From Conidiobolus incongruus B7586 (lineage: Eukaryota > Entomophthoromycota > Entomophthoromycetes > Entomophthorales > Conidiobolaceae), in contig JNEM01014805.1 of the NCBI GenBank assembly GCA_000697335.1, forward strand, positions 1 through 12,134: a stretch of 12,134 nucleotides of DNA, given 5' to 3'. This document shows, in pieces, positions 1 to 9,121 of the stretch. Under the pieces are notes generated by a model. The model was not told the origin of the DNA, searched no databases, and saw only the letters and a program-made list of their open reading frames with translations. The position numbers and the translations under genes are program-made. The stretch's first letter is position 1. Each line of letters opens with the position of its first letter.

Positions 1-523
1 TATCTAATGAAATAAACCTATATCAAATAATTAAAATTATATATATTTATTAATAATATATAATATTAAATGATAATATTTAATTATTAATAGGTTAAAA
101 TATCAATTCTTACATTTTACTTAAGATAAGTCATAAATTTATAGGTTTTTAGTGATAAAAAAATTTAAACTTAATATATTTATCTTTAATTTTTTTGATT
201 ATTTAAGTATATAATGAATAAAATAAACTAACATTTTATATTAAAAAAGGTTACTTTTGTTTTATACTTTTTGAATATATTTTTAAAGCTAATTTAAATA
301 TTTTCCTAAAAAGAAAATTTTATTTATTTTTTTTAACTAATTATAAAAGTATTTAATTGAGTTAAAGTTAAGAAATTAAAGAAACTACTTTATTACTATT
401 ATCCAATTATTTTTAAGCTATTTGGTAATAAAAGCTATATTATAACAAAATATATTATTTTATTAAAAATTAATATTAGATAGTTTAACTTATGCTACTC
501 AATAGAATTTTTTCATTTATTAT
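1..523. repeat. Unidentified repeat X, copy A, left part
   Basis: This stretch aligns along its whole length, with many C/T and G/A differences and small gaps, to about 6722-7240. For example, 257-297 (TTTTAAAGCTAATTTAAAT near its end) matches 6981-7024, and the TTTGGTAA...AAAGCTATA.TATAA block near 421-445 matches 7141-7165. The match starts at base 1, so the repeat may extend beyond the window. Its continuation lies on the far side of the chromovirus, from 6233. I found no convincing reading frame on either strand and no known terminal motif. It could be an old LTR, the body of a dead transposon or a subtelomeric repeat; I cannot tell which. Confidence 0.75.
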
Positions 524-921
524 TATAAATGTAGTGATAGTTAAACTAATATAGTGTAGAGGAAAACTTAATATAAAAGTAGTGTATATAGAATGTGGTA
601 ATATAATGTAGCTGTAATATGTAAATGTAAACAAAGTTTAATTAAGCTTCAAACTAGGATGAGTCACTGATATATTAAGATTTATATTAGGTAGTGCCAA
701 TATCCTATAATATTAATAAAATATAGTCTCAATCTTAGAAATAATGTAAAAGTAAGAAATAGTAAAAAATGAGAAAAAAAAGAAAAATTTAGTTTATTAA
801 ATAATTCAATGCTATTTATATAATTAATTTAATTATATAAGTATAAATTAATCATATAATATATAGTTAATTAAATTATATGAAAGTATATATAAAAATT
901 TAAAGAACTAGTTTTTTAACA
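524..921 (-). repeat. 3' LTR of the chromovirus
   Basis: This 398-bp LTR aligns without gaps to 5835-6232. Hand counting gives 52 differences: 45 transitions and 7 transversions. On the minus strand it starts TGTTAAAAAACTAG next to the polypurine tract. Its outer end is fixed by the shared TATAA(A/G) start, the ATTAT duplication just outside it, and the primer-binding site that abuts the other LTR. The terminal TG...CA is preserved at the inner end, while at the outer end the CA has become TA. Confidence 0.93.
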
Positions 922-932
922 CTCCCCTAATA
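922..932 (-). other. Polypurine tract of the chromovirus
   Basis: On the minus strand, TTAGGGGAG lies immediately before the LTR start TGTTAA. This is where plus-strand DNA synthesis would have been primed. It is one of the few G-rich runs in the window and it fixes the element's orientation as minus. Confidence 0.8.
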
Positions 933-959
933 AGTTTTTTAAAGGAGACACATTCCTTA

Positions 960-1120
960 AATTTTTACAAATAGGTATAATAAGCTAAAGTATTCTTAAT
1001 ATTTTCTAGGGGTTCTTATATAACTTCTTTGATAAGATAACCCATCTATTTTATATAGAAATAAAGCTTATTCCTAATAGATTTTGATTTAATTATATAA
1101 TTAACATAGTATTCTTCTTC
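960..1120 (-). pseudogene. Chromodomain at the C-terminus of the pol fossil
   Basis: Minus-strand translation from about 1120 shows EEEYYVNYIIKSKSI, then a W-K-G-Y region trace (YIK.MGY), then EPLENIKN at about 1016-993, followed by a short tail ending near the polypurine tract. This is the order of a chromodomain (E-E-E-Y-x-V-E-x-I-L; Y-x-V-K-W-x-G-Y; W-E-P-x-x-N). In chromoviruses a chromodomain fused to the end of integrase directs insertion into heterochromatin by reading histone marks, which suits a copy lodged in an AT-rich repeat block. The domain assignment is from motif order only. Confidence 0.85.
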
Positions 1121-1229
1121 TTTATTTTAATTAATAATTAGATCTAGTTTTAGGGTTTTTTAATCAATTAGAAAAAGTGTTAAAATCTTCAAAGTATGGT
1201 TTAATTTTAGATATGTGAAAGGTAGAGTT

Positions 1230-2290
1230 GATCCTCAAAGTTAGAGATAATTCCAAGATAATATTTTGAAAATTTAAATCAATAGATTAAATTTTATAAG
1301 GATTATAATATAATAGTAAGTATTTAAGATTTAAGCTAGATTTAAATAAGGTAGGTTTAAAGGTAAATTGTTCTAAATATATAAACATGCTAATTTTATA
1401 TTTAGGAGGATTTTTAGATAGCTCTAAGTATTGTTGTTCTATAATCCTTTAATTTTCTTCTAAGTTGAATTTAATAAAGAAATTAATATGCTTGATAATA
1501 GATTAAAATTCAGCAATATCTAAAGATAAGTTGATTTGAAGTTTTAGGGTAATTATTAAGTTAGGATATTTGTTATAATTGATGAAATAAAGGTTAAAAC
1601 CTGTTGATTTGTTGATAAAGGTATTGAATAAATATTAGAGTTGGTAGATATAGGTATCTTAATTTAACTGATTAGTGTTAATATAAGCTTTAATTATTTG
1701 TTTTAAGGTTTTAATAGTTTTTCCAACAAGTTTATTAATTTAGTGATAATTAGTAGTAGACATAACTAGGTTAATCTTAAAGGAAAAAGATAGTAACCTC
1801 TAGAATTAAAAGTTAAACTATATATCTCTATCAAATACAATAGTTTATAGAATTCCATAGTAGGTAAAAATATTATAGAATAACAATTATATAATATCTT
1901 TAACTGTAGAAGTTTTGAAACAAGGAATAAAATAAACATATTTAGAAAATGAATCAATTATAATTAGTAAATTATTATAACCATTTGTTGATTTAAAGAT
2001 TTTTATGAAATTAAGTTAGATTTGTTATTAAGTTTCATTAGGGACTTGTAGGGGAATAAGTTTACCATATTTTAGTTAAGTACTATATTTAATTCTTTAG
2101 CATATATTACAGGTATTAGTGTATTTCTAAATTGATTTAACTAGAGAAGGTTAGTAATACTTTATTTAAATTCTCTCAGCAATCTTTAATTAGTTTTAAT
2201 GTCCTTTAATAAATAAATTATACCATTCATTAAATATTGAGTGTTAAATCTTAGGAATATTAGGAACATATAGACAATTATTATAATATA
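1230..2290 (-). pseudogene. Integrase region of the pol fossil
   Basis: The minus-strand translation keeps the family landmarks in order. At about 2290-2085 is the zinc-binding HHCC region, ending in a TCNIC-type pair of cysteines. At about 2060-1850 is the start of the catalytic core, including SKYVYFIPC (family: SKxAHFIP). At about 1830-1690 come remnants of the GLP..IVSDR and HPQTDGQTER blocks; the last is seen as STTNHY and INKLVGKTIKTLKQI at about 1760-1690. The remainder to about 1230 is the linker towards the chromodomain. Integrase joins the cDNA copy to host DNA. The region is broken in many places. Confidence 0.85.
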
Positions 2291-2559
2291 GTAAGTTATT
2301 GATAATTTTAAACTTTTTAACATATTTTAATTAGTTTTCTAATAGTTTAAAGAGTTCTTTTTTAACTAAAATAAAGAAATTATTATTTAACAATATTTCT
2401 TAAAGTAGTCTAATAAATTCTTTATTTCCTTTATTAATAATTATTAAGTTAATATTTGCTGGGTTTTTATAATTAGAATAAAAGGGTAAATATATAAGAT
2501 TTCTTAACAAAATATCTACAATATAATTTTATTAACCTAAGAGATATTAATTAAATAAA

Positions 2560-3165
2560 AAATAAGCTTAGATAGTTTTAATCTATCTTATTTATTTTCT
2601 TAATAAATACTTGTGAGTATTTAAATAAATAAGTGATTTATAATTTGTAAGTATTAAAAAAAACTGTAGGATAAGAAATATAAGTAATTTTTGATTATTT
2701 CTACTAAAGCAAAGAGTTTTTATTTATAAACTAAGTATTTTAATTCAGCTGGTTTTATTTTTCTTAACTAGAATGCTATTGGTTTTAAAATAACATTTAT
2801 AAGGTTAAACTCAACTTATTCTCCCTTATTTATTATTTTATCTTATAATTATAAGGTAAAATATAAATTAAATTCAAACTAAATTAACTATCCACCAATT
2901 GTAAAAAAAGTAGAGTTAGTAAAAATAATAGTAGGTAGTTTTAAATTAAAGATAGATAAAGCAAAAACATTAGTAATATAGAAAATTAAAGCATTTATGC
3001 AAAAAGTATATAGTAGGGTTTATTCAAAAAGAGAGTTTTTCCTTAAGACATTAGTAAAAAGAATAGTAAATTCAACAAAGAAATCAATGAAATCTTTAAA
3101 GTAATTTAATAATTTAAGTATAAACATAAGTTAATCTTTGTTTATAGGTATAGTAAAAACTTTAA
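2560..3165 (-). pseudogene. RNase H and connection region of the pol fossil
   Basis: Minus-strand translation of about 3120-2960 resembles the Gypsy RT-RNase H connection (F.....F..L.RK..F.W....AF..LK). A trace of the IGG block follows near 2885, then LKPIAF at about 2790-2771 and KIKPAELKYLVYK.KLFALV at about 2768-2705. The last matches the family's SRKL.PAE.NY..YDKELLAIV. RNase H removes the RNA strand during reverse transcription. The frame is heavily decayed. Confidence 0.85.
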
Positions 3166-3169
3166 CATC

Positions 3170-3800
3170 ATTGAGTTTAGTTAAATCAATACTAATTTTT
3201 TAAGAGGAAATAATATAACTATAGAAAAAGATAGAAAAGGTATTAAAAATGTATTTTGATAGTTTTAAAGGTAATTTATATTCTTGAATAATTTGTAAAA
3301 CTTGATTAACATGTTAAATATATTCTTCTTTAGTTTTTCAATAAATCAGGATATTATTAAGATAAGTGATAATAAAGTTATTAAAGATAAAATTAAAAAG
3401 GGAATTGATAAATTAAGTGAAAATTAAAATAATATTACACAATCTAAAGTTTATAACAATAAATTTATAATAACCTAAAAGAGTATTGAAAATAATTAAA
3501 AGGATAGAATTTTCTTCAATTCTAATCTTATAATATCTATTCTTAACATCTAGTTTAGTAAATATAGTTGATCTAAGTAGTTTATCCTTAACATTATATA
3601 GGTTTAGTAATAAAGTTTTATCCTTGATAATTTAAGAGTTTAAAATATAGTTATCAATATATAATCTCTAACCACCATCAGCTTTTTTTATAAAGAAGAT
3701 TAGAGATTTTTATAGTGAGGAAGAAGGTTTAATATACCTATCTTTAAGTAGTTTTTAGGTTTTTTCTTTTAAAATTTGATATTGTTTAGGAGATAAATAG
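3170..3800 (-). pseudogene. Reverse transcriptase region of the pol fossil
   Basis: This is the best-preserved part of the interior. On the minus strand, LIFFIKKADGG lies at about 3710-3671 (family: SPVLFVKKKDGG). FTKLDVKNRYYKIRI lies at about 3563-3519 (family: FTKLDLRNAYHRIRI). The catalytic-box trace YLNNILIY lies at about 3366-3342 (family: YLDDILIYS). Order and spacing fit Ty3/Gypsy reverse transcriptase. Between this region and the protease lies a short open stretch in the same frame (4210-4004), which is part of the polyprotein and not a separate gene. Confidence 0.92.
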
Positions 3801-4199
3801 TAAGTAAGTTTTATGTATAATTATATACTAGGGAGTAGTTTAATTTTATACTTAATATTATATTTAAAAGGTAATTTATCTACAGGTTTAAAAATATTAG
3901 TAAATTAACTTATTATATTATATAAGAAGTGATTATTAAATATAACTTCATTAAAATTAACAAATGAAGTATTAATAGATAAGTAATAAATAAATATATA
4001 TTCTTATAAATTATTAAGGTTTTTAATTAATTTTTTACATTGATTTTTACTTATAATAATATAATTATTTGTTATAATTATAGAGTTAGTGTTAGGTATA
4101 ATATTTAATAATTTTATAATAAGGTAATGTGTGTTTTTTGAGATTAATTCTACTAATTTTTTTTGGAATGTAAAAGAAATAAATTTGTAACTTTTTAGG

Positions 4200-4620
4200 G
4201 TAATATTCATAGATATAAAACTATGATATTTAAACTAATTTTAACCTAGTATAAAATTATAACTAATGTTGCTAACTAGGAATTTAATATATTAGGAGTA
4301 GTTAAGGGGTAACAATAGATATCTAGATACAATACCAGATGTTTATTCTATTAAGTTATTAGCATATTTAATTATCAAGCTACTTTTTTAAATAGGTAAA
4401 GATAGCTTTACAATAATAAAAAAAGAGATAATACAACTAGAATAACTAGAATTATTAAACACTAACAGGTGTATCTATAAAAAAAACTAATTAACACAAA
4501 CAATAGGGTGATAGTTAAAGGTAAAGAATTACAAGGTAAATTAGTTATTAGAATATTTCTAGTTTCTAATAGTTTAATTAGCTGGATTTCTCTAATATAT
4601 ATAGTTTGATTTGTGGGATC
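4200..4620 (-). pseudogene. Aspartic protease region of the pol fossil
   Basis: The clearest landmark is YNFILG followed by a KYHS trace at about 4245-4205 on the minus strand, matching the Y-D-x-I-L-G-x-P-W-L..H.P segment at the C-terminal end of Gypsy proteases. The expected active-site D-S/T-G-A block should lie near 4450-4600, but I could not identify it with confidence. Position between the gag zinc knuckle and reverse transcriptase supports the call. Confidence 0.6.
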
Positions 4621-4769
4621 AGTAATCTATTAGAACTTTTGTGTATTAGATTAGAATCTGCTAATTAATTTTAAAAAAGGTGATTCTAAAGCTATATTAA
4701 TATTATTCAGGTTTGATTTATAGTTGGTAGGTTAAGATTATTAAAAATTAAACAGATTTTGTTTCTTTA

Positions 4770-5750
4770 AAGGGTATTTATTAATTTTATAGTTAATTTA
4801 AGCCTTTTAGCAATAATAACAACCTTTGTTTATTCTTAAGTAGGTTTTATTTTCTTTACTAAAAATTTTTTTATGAAGTTTTAAAGCAGAAACATTTATC
4901 ATTTGAAACTTAAATAGGTTAAAGTAAAGTTTAAAAGATTAATTTTTAGGGTGGGAAAATTTAGTTAGAGAGTAAAAAATATTATTAATTATAATTGCTA
5001 TATCATAAATGTTAAAAAAACATATTATTAAAGTGTTCCCTATTAACTAACTAAATCTTCACTTAAAGGTTAAGGCATTATAATAGTTAGTGGATTTATT
5101 CTTCTTCAGTGATATTTAATATATTTAAACATATCTCATTAAATTTCTTAATTAATTATCTTGTAGAAGTTTTTTATTTAAGTTAGGAAAGCTTTTCTGT
5201 TGTTAATTAAACTTAGTTTTTTAGGTAATACCTCTTTTTAAAAGTTTTTTCCAATTGTTTAAAAGTTTATATCTTTATAATAAGTTATCCTCATAAAGGT
5301 TCTTTAGGATTAAGTTTATAATAAGTTAGCTACCAAATATAAATAGATTTTTCTAAAAAAAATGGCTAATTTAAGGATATTCTTTAAATCTTTATCTAAG
5401 ATTAAATCAAGATAATTTTTTATATTATTAAAGTAGATTTTAAGTTTTTAGAGGTTTTTAAAATTATCATAAGTAGTTAATTGGTCTTTAAAAATACTAA
5501 GAAGGTGGTTTAATGCATTAACTATAGTAAAGTAGCTAGTTTATTAGATTTAAACTCTTTAAAACATGTTTTTTTCAATCAGAAGTTATTTAATATAAGT
5601 TTCTTAGAGGGTAGTAAGCTTTTAAAGACTAAAGTTTTAGATTTACTTAGTAATTAAACTACTATCATTTTTAAATTAATATAAGGGTATCTCTTTTTTT
5701 GGTAGCATTATAGTATATAGTATTAGATTTAAATAAAATAAATTATATAT
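4770..5750 (-). pseudogene. gag region with zinc-knuckle trace
   Basis: On the minus strand at about 4830-4770, KGCYYC.KA...NYKINKYPLK lines up with a CCHC zinc knuckle followed by its proline-lysine tail (family: CYxCGKxGH...C). Upstream, about 5550-4950 has hydrophobic and aromatic spacing like a retrotransposon capsid, but I can see no firm motif. Gag would have formed the particle shell, and the knuckle would have bound RNA. The reading is strongly decayed and the N-terminal limit is a guess. Confidence 0.6.
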
Positions 5751-5814
5751 AAGATTTAAAATAATAATAATTAGGTTTAATACAGATAGTTATTAATTTC
5801 TAATAGGTTTTTAA

Positions 5815-5834
5815 TAGTTTTATTGCTATTACCA
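5815..5834 (-). other. Primer-binding site of the chromovirus
   Basis: On the minus strand, TGGTAATAGCA begins directly after the 5' LTR with no spacer. TGG as the first three bases is what pairing with a tRNA 3' CCA end requires. The rest resembles methionine-tRNA sites (TGGTA.CAGAGC) after C-to-T change. The tRNA identity is tentative. Confidence 0.65.
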
Positions 5835-6232
5835 TATAAGTATAGTGGTAGTTAAACTAATATAGTATAGAGAAAGATTTAATATAAAAGCAATATATAT
5901 AGAACATAGTAATATAATATGGTTGTAGTGTACAAATGTAAATAAAGTTTAATTAAGCTTAAAACTAGGATGAGTCACTAATATATTAAGATTTATATTA
6001 GGTAGTGTTAATATCCTATAATATTATTAGAATATAGTTTTAATCTTAGAAATAATGTAAAAGTAAAAGATAGTAAGAATTGAAAAGAAAAAGAAAAACC
6101 TAGTTTATTAGATAATTTAATGCTATTTATACAATTAATTTCAATATATAGGTATAAGTTAATTATATAATCTATAGCTAATTGAATTATATTAAAGTAT
6201 ATATAAGAATTTAAAGAACTAGTCTCTTAACA
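5835..6232 (-). repeat. 5' LTR of the chromovirus
   Basis: This is the 398-bp partner of 524-921, with no gaps between the two. On the minus strand it runs from TGTTAAGAGACTAG to ...CTTATA, then straight into the primer-binding site. It carries the element's own promoter: a TATA box and a pyrimidine-rich tract (minus strand of about 6070-6090, TTTTTCTTTTTCTTTTC). Confidence 0.93.
6122..6131 (-). promoter_or_regulatory. TATA box in the chromovirus LTR
   Basis: TATAAATAGC on the minus strand, preserved identically in the other LTR at 811-820. It is a textbook RNA polymerase II TATA box. Its position about 100 bases into the LTR would put the transcript start roughly 30 bases further along, near the pyrimidine tract. 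It has survived RIP-like mutation because it has almost no C to lose. Confidence 0.6.
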
Positions 6233-6670
6233 ATTATTAAAAATATTTCAATATAAATTAATATTAATTCCTTTATTAATTTTATTAAGATATTTTATAT
6301 TTAAAATTTTATATATCCCTAAATAATAATTAGCTTTTTATTATATATTTAAATAAAATTAACATAATAATAACAAAATAATTTTGTATCTTTTTTAATT
6401 ATCAATCTTTTTTATTAAATTTACAAAAATATATTTTTTTATATTTAATTAAATAACCTTATTTTAATTAAATTTAGTTTAATATTAATATCAATATTCA
6501 AACTTTCATTTAGTTTTATTATAGGATTACTTTAATTAATGATATTTTTTTACATTATAAGTGATATTTTTACTAATATAAAAAAAATATAATAATATCA
6601 GTATTAATTAATATTTTTATATAGTTTTATATTCCTATAATATATTATAATAATTTATATATTAATTTAC
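6233..6670. repeat. Unidentified repeat X, copy A, right part
   Basis: This continues copy A beyond the chromovirus. It aligns to 7241-7609: for example, 6452-6580 (AAATAACCTTATTTTAA, then TATAGGATT and TAAGTGATATTTTTA) matches 7473-7590. The last part, about 6597-6665 (AGTATTAATTAATATTTTTA, then TTATATTCCTA), aligns to 9124-9190, beyond the mariner. The first five bases are the chromovirus target duplication. No coding sequence was recognised. Confidence 0.75.
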
Positions 6671-6705
6671 AAAAATAAGTTATAAAATCAAAAATATTTA
6701 TATTT
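6655..6705. repeat. Solo copy of the Tc1-like terminal motif
   Basis: ACAAAAATAAGTTATAAAAT followed by CAAAAATATT closely matches the left end of the Tc1-like element at about 9797-9835 and, inverted, its right end at about 11315-11350. No transposase follows. It may be a leftover end of another copy or a small MITE half. The stretch from here to about 6722, which includes TTTTACTAATAGTTTA (compare 9575-9592 in repeat Y), separates the two X copies. Confidence 0.5.
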
Positions 6706-6721
6706 TTACTAATAGTTTAAT

Positions 6722-7609
6722 TAATATAAAATAAAATAAACTTAAATTAAATAATTAAAATCTATTATATTTATTAATAATATATATTATTAAATAATAA
6801 TATTTAGTTATTAATTTGTTAAAATATAACCTTTTAAATTTTACTTAAAGTAAATTATAAATTTATAAGTTTTTGGTGATAAAAAAAATTATAACTTGGT
6901 ATATTTATCTTTAACTATTTTAACTTATTAAAGTTTATAAGCTATAAAGTCAATTAACTTCTTATACTAAGAAATATTAATCTTGTTTTATATTTCTTTA
7001 ATATATTTTTAAAGCTAATTTAAATTTTTTGCTAAAGGGAAAGCTTTAATAATTGTTTTTATTTTTAAAAATGATTAATTAGGTTAAGGTTAAGAGATAA
7101 AAAACATTACTTTATAATTATTATCATGTTATTTTTAAGTTATTTGGTAAAAAAAGCTATAGTATAAAAAGAAGTATTATTTTATTAGAAAATAAAATTA
7201 GATTTATTTAATCTATATTATTTATTGGTTTTATTTAATTTATTATTTAAAATATTATGGTATATTTTAATATTAATACCCTTGTTAACTTTATAAAGAT
7301 TTCTTATATTTAAAACCAACAGTTATTATTAAATAATAATTAATTTATAATTGTACTTTTATTTAAGATTAATATTATAATTATAAAATAATCTTGTATT
7401 TTTTTTGAAGTATTTAACTTTTTTATTAAATTTATTAAGATTTATTTTTATTTTATTAAACTAAATAACCTTATTTTAAATAATTTTAATTTAATATTAA
7501 TGTTAGTATTTATACTCCCACCTAATTTTATGATAGGATTTCTTTAGTTGGTGGTGTCTTTTCTTAAAGTATAAGTGATATTTTTATTAATAAAAACTAT
7601 ATATAATAT
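6722..7609. repeat. Unidentified repeat X, copy B, main part
   Basis: This is the second direct copy of repeat X. It is uninterrupted across the chromovirus insertion point of copy A, so it shows the empty target (a TTTATTATTTAAA-like run near 7250). It is less A+T-rich than copy A in places. Around 7510-7565 it keeps CTCCCACC and GGTGGTGTC where copy A has AT-rich versions. I see no convincing frame on either strand. The mariner insertion at TA 7610-7611 ends this part. Confidence 0.75.
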
Positions 7610-7726
7610 TACCTTGAATTTGAAAAAATGGGAAATTTTTTAATTTTTGATTATTTAAATATATTATTAGTTTGAAATAAATAAATATATATAAAGTTAA
7701 TAGGAAATTATAAATTTTTAATATTA

Positions 7727-7919
7727 CCTTGAATTTGAAATAATGGGAAATTTTTTAATTTCCGATTTTTCAAACATATTATTAGTTTGAAATGAATAAA
7801 TATATACAAAGTTAATAGGAAATTATATATTTATATTATATATTTATTTTTATATATCATATATTCAAATGTTTATTTATTTTTAATCGCAAAAAATTCC
7901 CATTATTAAAAATGCAGAG
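7727..7919. mobile_element. 193-bp MITE derived from the same mariner family
   Basis: Flanked by TA at 7725-7726 and 7920-7921. Its first about 99 bp repeat the host mariner's left end (7612-7718) at a spacing of 115 bp. Its last about 94 bp (7826-7919) repeat the mariner's right end (about 9028-9121) as a direct copy. It therefore looks like both mariner ends joined directly with the transposase deleted. Its own ends form inverted repeats (CCTTGAATTTGAAATAATGG against CTCTGCATTTTTAATAATGG). It is a non-autonomous element inserted inside its probable parent family, just downstream of the parent's left end. Confidence 0.75.
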
Positions 7920-8059
7920 TAATATATATATAAATATATAATAATTTCTTTGATTAAAAAATTAACTTTTTAAAATTGGCTGTTTAATTTAATTATACTT
8001 AAACCAAATAGTAATCATCAAAAGTCTTTGATTTTAGTATTAGTAAAACTTAACCATAA

Positions 8060-8938
8060 GCCCTCTAAAATTATTTAAAATTTACAAGCAGCTTTTGGTA
8101 ATATAGTATTATCTTAATTAACAATTTATTGCTAGGTAAATTACTTTAAAGCTAAGAGAGAAACTATCTAAAACCTGTTAAAATCTAAAAGACTAACTTT
8201 AACTATTGTTCTTTCAATTATTAATACAGTGAAAAAATATATTAAAAAGCATCTTTTTATATCAGTTAAAGAATTATCTAAGCATTTTAATATTAGTTTT
8301 ATAAGTATTTTATATATATTAAAGTTTAAACTCAAATTAATAAATAAAAATACAAAACAGGTAATTTATAATTTAATTAAAGCTTAAAAAAAAAGCTAGA
8401 GTAGCTATTGCTAAACAAAACTTACTAAAATATTACTAGAAACCTAAACTTTTACAGCAAATAATTACAATTAATGAATCTTAGATCCCTATGTATAATC
8501 TTTTACTAAAACACAAATCAAAATGCTAGATTAAGCTAAATCAACCCCCTCCACAAATCCCTTTTAATAAGCATTTTGTTAATAAGTGAATATTAATTAT
8601 TATAATTAATTATATTGTTATATGCTACTCTTATTTAGTTCCTGAAGGAAAATCAATCAATAGTATACCTTATATTGTTTTTTTAAATAAAATTATTTCT
8701 AATTAGTGTTTTTAATTTAATTTTGAAAAAACTTATTATTTTGCATGATAATTCCAAAATTCATAAATATAAAGCTATAAAAAACTTTCTAATTAAAAAT
8801 AACTGGAAAGAAGTACCACATCTAATATATTCCTTAGATTATAACCTATATGATTATAATTGCTTTAGGCAATTAAAAAACCAGCTTGCAGGAAAGAAAA
8901 TTTTTGCAAAAAAATTTAATTGGTTTGTAAAATATTAA
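8060..8938 (+). pseudogene. Mariner transposase, DD34D, broken
   Basis: This was a cut-and-paste transposase of the Tc1/mariner superfamily. In order, the plus strand shows a helix-turn-helix trace (ISVKELSKHFNISF at about 8263-8303), the first catalytic block TINES at about 8467-8481, QPPPQIPFNKHFVNK at about 8540-8585, VPEGKSINS at about 8640-8666, HDN at about 8744-8752, and YSLDYNLYDYNCF near 8828-8866. The second and third aspartates (8747-8749 and 8852-8854) are separated by 34 residues, as in mariner. The first has become AAT (Asn) at 8473-8475. There are about ten in-frame stops, several plainly from Trp TGG or Gln codons, plus frame changes near an A-run at 8386-8394 and near 8700-8725. 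The final 71 codons are open but begin inside the protein at a TTG, so they are not a gene. The N-terminus is unresolved. Confidence 0.88.
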
Positions 8939-9121
8939 ATTTCAGTATTTAATAAAAGAATTGTTTTTAGGTGTTAGATCTTTACTAAAAATAAAGCAAA
9001 AAGTTATTAATAATAAAAGAAACTATTAAATTTATATTATATATTTATTTATATATATTATATTTTAAAATATTTATTTATTTTCAGTTGCAAAAAAATT
9101 CCCATTATTAAAAATACAAAG

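Larger units (their letters stand above)
524..6232 (-). mobile_element. Ty3/Gypsy chromovirus fossil, all parts present but inactive
   Basis: This is a complete-length LTR retrotransposon of about 5.7 kb lying on the minus strand. Two 398-bp LTRs bound a 4.9-kb interior, and the flanking bases 519-523 and 6233-6237 are both ATTAT, a perfect 5-bp target duplication. Reading on the minus strand the order is 5' LTR, primer-binding site, gag, protease, reverse transcriptase, RNase H, integrase, chromodomain, polypurine tract, 3' LTR. That is the gag-PR-RT-RH-IN-CHD order of the chromovirus branch of Metaviridae. The coding interior is heavily decayed, with dozens of breaks, and cannot be functional. 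LTR divergence (52 of 398 positions, 45 of them transitions) is dominated by RIP-like change, so it overstates age and cannot be used as a clock. It is inserted in repeat X. Confidence 0.93.
7612..9121 (+). mobile_element. Mariner (DD34D) DNA transposon, broken, with nested MITE
   Basis: The element is flanked by TA at 7610-7611 and 9122-9123. Its left end reads CCTTGAATTTGAAAAAATGG and its right end, inverted, reads CTTTGTATTTTTAATAATGG. These imperfect terminal inverted repeats are best conserved around AAAATGGGAA. Length is 1510 bp, or about 1315 bp without the nested MITE and its TA duplication, which is normal for mariner. The single gene is a mariner transposase on the plus strand. The surrounding repeat X is continuous across the insertion, and copy A (about 6590-6600) gives the empty site. 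Several C-rich, CpA-containing spots survive (for example 8545-8560), so it may have been less exposed to mutation, or be younger, than the chromovirus. Confidence 0.85.

Noticed and set aside
530-921. LTR starting at TG 530 rather than 524
   Set aside because: With 530 as the end there is no target duplication and a gap before the primer site. With 524 the flanks are both ATTAT, both LTRs are 398 bp and the primer-binding site abuts the LTR.
1766-1957. Open 63-codon stretch on the minus strand
   Set aside because: It overlaps the integrase core fossil but in a different frame from the recognisable SKYVYFIPC reading. It is a shadow and not a gene.
4004-4210. Open 68-codon stretch on the minus strand as an independent gene
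   Set aside because: It is in the same frame as the neighbouring protease end and reverse transcriptase and matches the linker between them. It is a chance open piece of the pol fossil.
7604-7925. CRISPR-like or satellite array
   Set aside because: Only two 115-bp units are present, and they are the left ends of the mariner and its MITE, with no spacer pattern.
8723-8938. A small 71-residue protein
   Set aside because: The start codon would be TTG in the middle of a mariner transposase. The sequence is the C-terminal catalytic part of that enzyme.
7612-9121. LTR-like direct repeats (7826-7919 and 9028-9121) around a coding region, suggesting a small LTR element
   Set aside because: The enclosed gene is a mariner transposase, the ends are TA-flanked inverted repeats, and the direct repeat is explained by the nested MITE.
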